The position numbers were made by a program, and so were the translations under genes. The notes below the pieces were generated by a model. The model saw nothing but the letters and a program-made list of their open reading frames with translations, was not told the DNA's origin and did not search any database. Source: Rhododendron vialii (lineage: Eukaryota; Streptophyta; Magnoliopsida; Ericales; Ericaceae). Taken from it: a stretch of DNA of 64,000 nucleotides. Shown here in pieces: positions 58,847 through 64,000 of the stretch (position 1 is the first letter of the stretch; every line of letters begins with the position of its first letter). Where the stretch lies: assembly GCF_030253575.1 (NCBI RefSeq), contig NC_080561.1, positions 9,954,501-10,018,500 on the forward strand, written 5' to 3'.

Positions 58847-59945
58847 TTACGGATCCGGATCCTCTATGAGGATTGTGTCTGTGGTGATTGTGTGAGGCTT
58901 TCAACAGGAGAGCGCCACCTATTAAATGAGTGAATCCAACAGTGCAGAATAGAGAAAATTCCATCAACCTTTATATTCTTACAAATTGACGCCGTTTCAT
59001 TCGAAGGCTGCCTAACGCAGAATAATGTCTAGGGAAATGTTATGTCTCTTGTACTTATACTAGAATTCACATATGAGCATCTAATGTTCAAAGAACAAAC
59101 CTTCAAATTTTAACCATTTTGGAGAGCATATTCCATCGGAGTCCGACTATGGCTACCGAATATGGGGTACCAAAAATTACATATGCCATGTGGGGTCCAC
59201 TTTTGAGTTTTACTTGAATAACTCAAATCATTCATTATTTTTTAAATAATTTTTTGAGTGGTCCAGCAGAAAACAGCCCAATTAGATATGTCTAAGTGAT
59301 TGATTCAATATTGGTTTTTTTCATTCAAAATTCAGAATCTTGAATTCGGAATGAAACTTGGAAAATTTGATCAACCACACACATATCCAATTTAATTGAT
59401 CTTTTTGCAGGACCATTCAAAAAATTATAGAACGGTCCGCGAATGGGGTTGGGATTTGGGGGTTTGCTCCTAAGGGTTTCAGATTTGAAATCTTTTAAGT
59501 GTTATCAATTCTTTTGGGGTTAGTCCATATAGAGTTCTGCTCTGACTTTAATTAGACCCCTAAAAGAAAGCGATGAGATTGATCCTATGATTAGTCGAAG
59601 TGCACGTAAATTGGCCTAGATACTTGAGATATCAAAAAATAAACGAAAATCCTCACATAATAGAACAAATACTCTATCAGATTACCTTTGGCCAGACCAT
59701 GGTCGTAGTGAACCAATCACTGGCGTGCCATCTTGTGGGAAACTCTGACATAGCGTTGGCTCAAACGTTATCTCTCTGTTGGCTGCCTTCGAATGAAACG
59801 GCATCGGATTGGTAAGAATATACAGGCTGATGGAATTTGTTCTAATCTGTACCGTTGGATTCACAAATTTAATAGGTGGCGTCCTCTTGTTGAAAGCCTT
59901 ACAAGATTATCATAGACACAATTCTCGTAAAGAATCTCGATCTTA
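58847..59945. mobile_element. Foldback element of about 1.1 kb with TTA flanks
   Basis: The left arm (about 58850-59030) and right arm (about 59745-59942) are inverted copies sharing GAATTGTGTCT or GATTGTGTCT, AGGCTTTCAACA, CGCCACCTATTAAAT, GTGAATCCAAC, AAATTCCATCA and CCGTTTCATTCGAAGGC. TTA lies at each outer edge. It splits a repeat whose unsplit relative is at about 61620-61660 (GAGAAGGGTGTTAGGCACCA), which fixes the insertion point. The class may be PIF/Harbinger by the 3-bp TTA duplication. Confidence 0.6.
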
Positions 59946-60415
59946 GGCACCATATAGCATTATCTCAAGACCACCAAAAAATTTCCTCATTTTATGGTGT
60001 AGGCCCCATGTAGTTTGGGGCCCAAAGCCGATTCATCTTCGGGAAAATGACGGTCAATGACTTGTTTTGATAATTAATACTCGCTAAGAACATTTTTAGT
60101 ATTAACAAATGTTCTCAGCTTATTCTTGCCGGATATTAATTATCAAAACACGTCCTGGCCCGCCATTTTCCCTTCATCTTTACCCACAATTTGAAAATGA
60201 AATTAGTTAGAAAAAAAGACATGATTTCCACACTCCCCATTTTGTTATATGCACTTCATTGTTTGTCTTTAGTAAAACTTTTCTACGTAATTATCCCACT
60301 AAAGGGTAAAGACAAGAAAAGAAGTGTATGTATTTTCGTTTGACAAAAAAGAAGAAGAAGTGCGTGTATCAAAAATGAAGTGTGAAAATAATTTTCCTAG
60401 AAAATTTCTAATTGG
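59946..60415. other. Second half of the repeat split by the foldback, then unique spacer
   Basis: GGCACCATAT, CCAAGACCACCA or AGATCACCAAA, and TTTG.GG/GAGCCCAAAGCC at about 59946-60035 match 61655-61740. The remainder is AT-rich with no gene. Confidence 0.5.
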
Positions 60416-60847
60416 ATTACGGATGGCAACTTGGGTGATTTTGGTTCAGTTCGGTTCGGAGTGAAATTTCTGATGACCAATTCGGGTCGGTCCAAATATT
60501 TTCAGGATCGATCCCGACCGGAGTTGAGTTTCGTTCAGTTCGGTTCAAGGTGGGATAGGTCCGGTCTGGGATTTTAAGAATTTCGGCCCGCCCAAGATAT
60601 AAAATTTCTATTTAATTTAAAGTGTATGTATGTATGTAAAATATATAGAAAAAGTGTATATAAAATATATAAAATATAGTCAGTTGATTCGGTTCGGTCT
60701 CGATTTCCTGGAAATTCCATTCGGTCCAGTGAAAATTCCAGGATATCGAGACCGAACCGATTTGGTCCCAAAAAAACTGGCCATACCCCGACCCAAAAAC
60801 TGATCGGTCGGTTTTTTTGGTTCGTCTATTTTTGTAACACCCGTAAT
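60416..60847. mobile_element. MITE-like element of about 430 bp with ATTACGG ends
   Basis: The left end is ATTACGGATGGCAAC; the right end reads, as complement, ATTACGGGTGTTAC. The interior has many CGGTT/CGGTC words (GGTTCAGTTCGGTTC, GGTTCGGTCTCG, CGAGACCGAACC), including an internal hairpin (CTCGATTTCCTGG ... CCAGGATATCGAG). Confidence 0.6.
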
Positions 60848-61379
60848 GGAAACAATATGGTTTATACATTTGCGAACTGTAGAGTGTAACGGGTACAAAG
60901 AGTTAATCAAACGATGAGAAAAAAAATAATACCACTTAAAAGACAATTGAAAGAAAATCTTACTGAGTACTAATATACTAATAACCATAAATCACTAAAC
61001 CAAGCTAAATTTAAGTTGTATCTCAAGTGATTTTTATTAAACAATTCTAGCTTTGTTTCAGGTAAAAAAAGAAGAAGTAATTTTGTAATCTGTTTATGTT
61101 TGCTTTTAGTGACCTTCATATATTTTATGTTTCTGAAAATATCTAAGAAAAATAAAATCAAAAAATTGATTTCTTGAGCTTTTTTTGGATATTTCCTAAA
61201 TACTTATGTAAAAGTCATATTTTTTACTTTTCTGATTACTCTCGTTGAAACGAACAAATATCACATAAAAGTTTGGCGTAAAACACGGATTTTTTTTTTC
61301 AATAAATACAAATCCAAAATGTTGTGGTGCAAAATTTATTCATTAATGCGAACAACCCTCTATGTGGTTCATACACATA
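60848..61379. other. AT-rich intergenic sequence
   Basis: No gene is seen. The part at about 61178-61300 belongs to the dispersed family also found near 4062, 63245 and 63770 (for example CTCTCGTTGAAACGAACAA, AAAAGTTTGGCGTAAAAC). Confidence 0.5.
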
Positions 61380-61618
61380 GGGGGCGTTTCTGATAGTGAA
61401 TAAGTTTTGAGAAAGAATTTGTTACAATCAAGTTGTTAGTGGCCAATAAGTTGTAGATGGGTATGTGAGTGAAAAAGTTATTGAAAAAAAAGTTGTTGTT
61501 GACAAATTGTTAGTTAGTGTAAATAGCAAGCTAAAATTTCAAAACTTGTTAATTAATATAAATAAAATGATAAAAATGATATACGTTTTCTCACCAAAAC
61601 CTTATTGGAAACGCCCCC
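61380..61618. mobile_element. MITE, 239 bp, GGGGGCGTTTC ends
   Basis: The left end GGGGGCGTTTC and right end GAAACGCCCCC are inverted copies. The flanking sequence continues as a repeat also present at 58790-58845 without the insert, so the empty-site form is visible in the same window. No coding capacity. Confidence 0.75.
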
Positions 61619-62434
61619 TTAGTATTGTACCATGCACAATGATTGAGAAGGGTGTTAGGCACCATATATCAATGGCCCAAGATCACCAAATTTTTTCATA
61701 GTTTACGGTGTACCGTGTAGTTTGAGAGCCCAAAGCCTATTCATCAATACGTATAATTTAAAATGAAATTAGTTCTAAAAAATGAGAGTGATTTTCACAC
61801 TCTCCTTTTTTATAGTCACAATCATTTTTTGTTTTTTTAGTATTGAAAGTGTTCGTAATTTTTTTCTTAAAAAATAAAAAAAGAGAGTGAATATATAAAA
61901 GAATTCACAAAAATTGATATACTAGTAGTATAATTTAAATAAAAACAAATTCAAAGGATTACGAAGGCAAAGCAGGCATAAAGCTGCTTCTATTCAAACA
62001 ATTATTTTACAATCCTAAATATATGCACAAATTCACTCATATTTGCTGTGTTAATGGGGATAATAAGTAAAAAGAGATAGAGAGATATTAAAAAAATGAT
62101 TGAAGATAAGAGTAATGAGTAAAATATAATGATCGAAAAATAGGGATATTTTTTGAAAAAAACTTTTCAAAATGTTAAACGAACAAGGCAAATTGACATT
62201 GGGGTCCATGTATATTACACTTTCAGTACGTGTGAGATCTATCAAAAGATATGAATATATGTGTAAAGCGTTTGTGTGAATGCGTGAGATGGATAATTAT
62301 TGTTTTATTCCAAAGCAAAAAGGGAATTTTCACAAAACCCACGTCTCCGATACTTAAACCCAAAACCCAACGTACCCAGGAACTGGTTACTTTCACAAGT
62401 ACAACCTTTTTGACCAGTACTTTTCTAACCACCC
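61619..62434. other. Intergenic / DEK-C gene upstream region
   Basis: 61620-61745 is repeat copy 2 (see 59946). The rest is AT-rich without a gene. The promoter of the DEK-C gene should lie in about 62230-62434, but I see no distinct motif. Confidence 0.45.
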
Positions 62435-62808
62435 ATGTTGCCTCTCGCGAGACAGGACGACGGGGGAACTGCGCCGGACTCGGACCTCTCGGACCGGCTC
62501 CGGCAGCTCCTCCGTACCTGCGACCTCCGCACCACCACCGCCACCGCCCTCCGCCGCGCCCTCGAGGCGGAGTTCGGCGTCGATTTGTCCGACCGTAGAG
62601 CCTTCATCAGACGACGAATCGAACTGTTCCTCGACGGCCGTGATGACGAGATTACTACCGAGAACGACGGCGCAGACGACGTCGATGGGGAAGCGATTGA
62701 ATGGAAGAAGGCGGAGAGTGTGGTGACGTACGGCGATGAGAGAACCGGCTGCGAAGAGGACGGCGAGGAGGGAGAAGAAAGGAGTGGAAAGAGAAGAAGG
62801 AAAGGAAG
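62435..62808 (+). CDS. 5' exon of a DEK-C domain gene, probably a SWIB/MDM2 (BAF60b-like) protein; partial
   Basis: The GC-rich first exon encodes, after a short start, DLSDRLRQLLRTCDLRTTTA, TALRRALEAEFGVDLSDRRA and FIRRRIELFL, the DEK C-terminal type helical domain (about aa 17-68). An acidic linker and a basic KRRRKGR end follow. In plants, a DEK-C domain of this style at the N-terminus followed by one or two SWIB domains is typical of the BAF60b-like chromatin proteins. The SWIB part is not in the window. The exon is taken to end at GGAAG|GTTAGG (62808, phase 2); reading on gives a hydrophobic non-conserved tail to 62932. The high GC content contrasts with its flanks and fits a native 5' exon. 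Confidence 0.7.
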
Positions 62809-64000
62809 GTTAGGGTTTACGTTATTTTCTGTGTCTTTTTTTCCTTCCGTTTGGTTGCCGAGAAAAGAAAAGAAAGTGTCCGGCTGTCTTTGGTCTTGTA
62901 AACAAAGGCAAACAGTAAACTACGGTGAATAACATGTAAAAAGTACATGGATATCAATACAAAAGTTAGGGTGGTTTTGGACCAATAAGTTTGAGTTTAT
63001 CATTATTCAAAAAACAATTTTCACATTTGCATACCGATGCTCTGAATTATCAACGAAGAAAGCATGTAATATGCATATAAATTGAATTTTGAATTGGATC
63101 TCTAGGCCTGCTGTTTCAGTGGTATTTTGAGAGAAGCCACTTTGTGCATATTGCCAAAGGTTAGATCCGTCTCTCATCCTCCCCGCTCATACCTTCAATG
63201 ATTGGGGACTACGTGGATTTTGTTGCTGTTACTGTTGTTGTTGCTAAGTTTGCGTCAAATTTTTGTGAATTATTGAGAGTTCGTTCCACTAACTAAAATA
63301 AAACAAAACTTATTTTTAAAATTAAATGTGATGTATTGTGAGAGAATGACCTGTCTTATAAAATGAAAAATAAATAAGCATCTCCAAGAGGCTCTCTACT
63401 TGGCTTCTCTTGGCTATTGTACCTAACCAAACTCAAATTTCAATGTTACAAGAGACTCTTTACTTGGCTAGGCATTTTACCTTCGTCTACTCTAACTACC
63501 TAGTACCTACTAGTAGAGAGCAAACAAGACTAGCATTCTATTTACCTTTTTGGCACTAAATTCTATGGGTAAATGTTCAAAAAATAAATTTATTTGGATA
63601 AAGAGCAAAAATAGAGGGTAGTGTTGGAATTCATTGATGGAAAAGTGAATAGGAAAAGTAGATATTGTCTCTTTTTTGTACTTTTTACTAGGCAAAGTGG
63701 AGACTAGTGTTGGAGATGCTCTTAGAAAATAAGAAATTTAGCGAAACGGGGCCTGATTCTTCTCGTCGGGAGGAATGGAAAAAGTAAAAAATTATAATCA
63801 AAATTTGAAATTTTTTTTTTGGATAAAGACAATAATAAGTCAAAAAGTCGGATTTTTTGACTTATTTTTGTCTTTATTCAAAAAATTATGAGTTAAGATC
63901 ATAAATTTTTACTTGACTGATTCTTCTTGTTGAGACGAATAAAAAATCCACAAAAGTTTGACGCAAATCTAACAAATGCATTTTTTTTTTGAAATAAAGA
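62809..64000. other. Probable first intron of the DEK-C gene, holding two repeats
   Basis: No further exon is recognised up to the window end. It contains a MITE at 63377-63720 and, at about 63740-63980, a copy of the GCGTCAAA/TTTGACGC family also seen near 4062 and 61178. Confidence 0.45.
63377..63720. mobile_element. MITE, about 344 bp, AGCATCTCCAA ends
   Basis: The left end AGCATCTCCAA and right end TTGGAGATGCT are inverted; the wider ends TAAGCATCTCC and GGAGATGCTCTTA also pair. Interior words (CTTTACTTGGCTAGGC, ACTAGGCAAAGTGGAGACT) are partly self-complementary. It is related in its ends to sequences in the OST1 intron (46764, 47282). Confidence 0.7.

Overview
This window looks like nuclear DNA of a flowering plant, most probably a woody eudicot. 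The genes are split by many short GT-AG introns. The products are plant-specific (a phragmoplast kinesin, a plastid arginine-biosynthesis enzyme, an ABA-activated SnRK2 kinase). The spaces between genes are full of LTR retrotransposon pieces, MULEs, MITEs and long GA/CT microsatellites. I cannot name the species.

Layout: 1-2945 holds two pieces of one LTR family in opposite orientations, one inserted into the other. 2946-5070 carries MITE-like inverted repeats and a GA-rich leader. 5071-20057 (+) is a 38-exon KIN-12 kinesin gene of the POK type; the exons I placed sum to 9102 nt (3033 aa) with a consistent frame. 21430-26929 (+) is a 13-exon argC gene (399 aa), N-acetyl-gamma-glutamyl-phosphate reductase. 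26930-36687 is repeat-rich: an element full of a TTCTCATAG motif (about 29964-32506), a foldback element, CT repeats, and a broken MULE transposase fragment flanked by arrays of GAGATA palindromes. 36688-37401 (-) is RPC6, a Pol III subunit. 37402-41445 holds microsatellites, a perfect GC-rich hairpin and a Stowaway MITE. 41446-48058 (-) is a 9-exon SnRK2.6/OST1 kinase gene (363 aa).

The most informative structure is 48618-57990, a complete Mutator-like element. It has 137-bp terminal inverted repeats and a perfect 9-bp target duplication. It carries two convergent genes: a small GRF zinc-finger protein with a predicted membrane helix, and a MuDR-type transposase with several disabling lesions. 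A 3.87-kb solo LTR with its own 5-bp target duplication sits inside it. The arrangement resembles maize MuDR (mudrA/mudrB convergent, one gene per TIR), with the GRF gene in the mudrB position. The left TIR lies 560 bp upstream of the OST1 start codon.

The right end (57991-64000) holds more MITE/foldback elements and the GC-rich first exon of a DEK-C domain gene, probably a SWIB/MDM2 (BAF60b-like) gene whose remaining exons would lie beyond the window. The host genes serve unrelated functions (cytokinesis, arginine synthesis, Pol III transcription, ABA signalling) and do not form a pathway. I found no rRNA, tRNA or CRISPR array.
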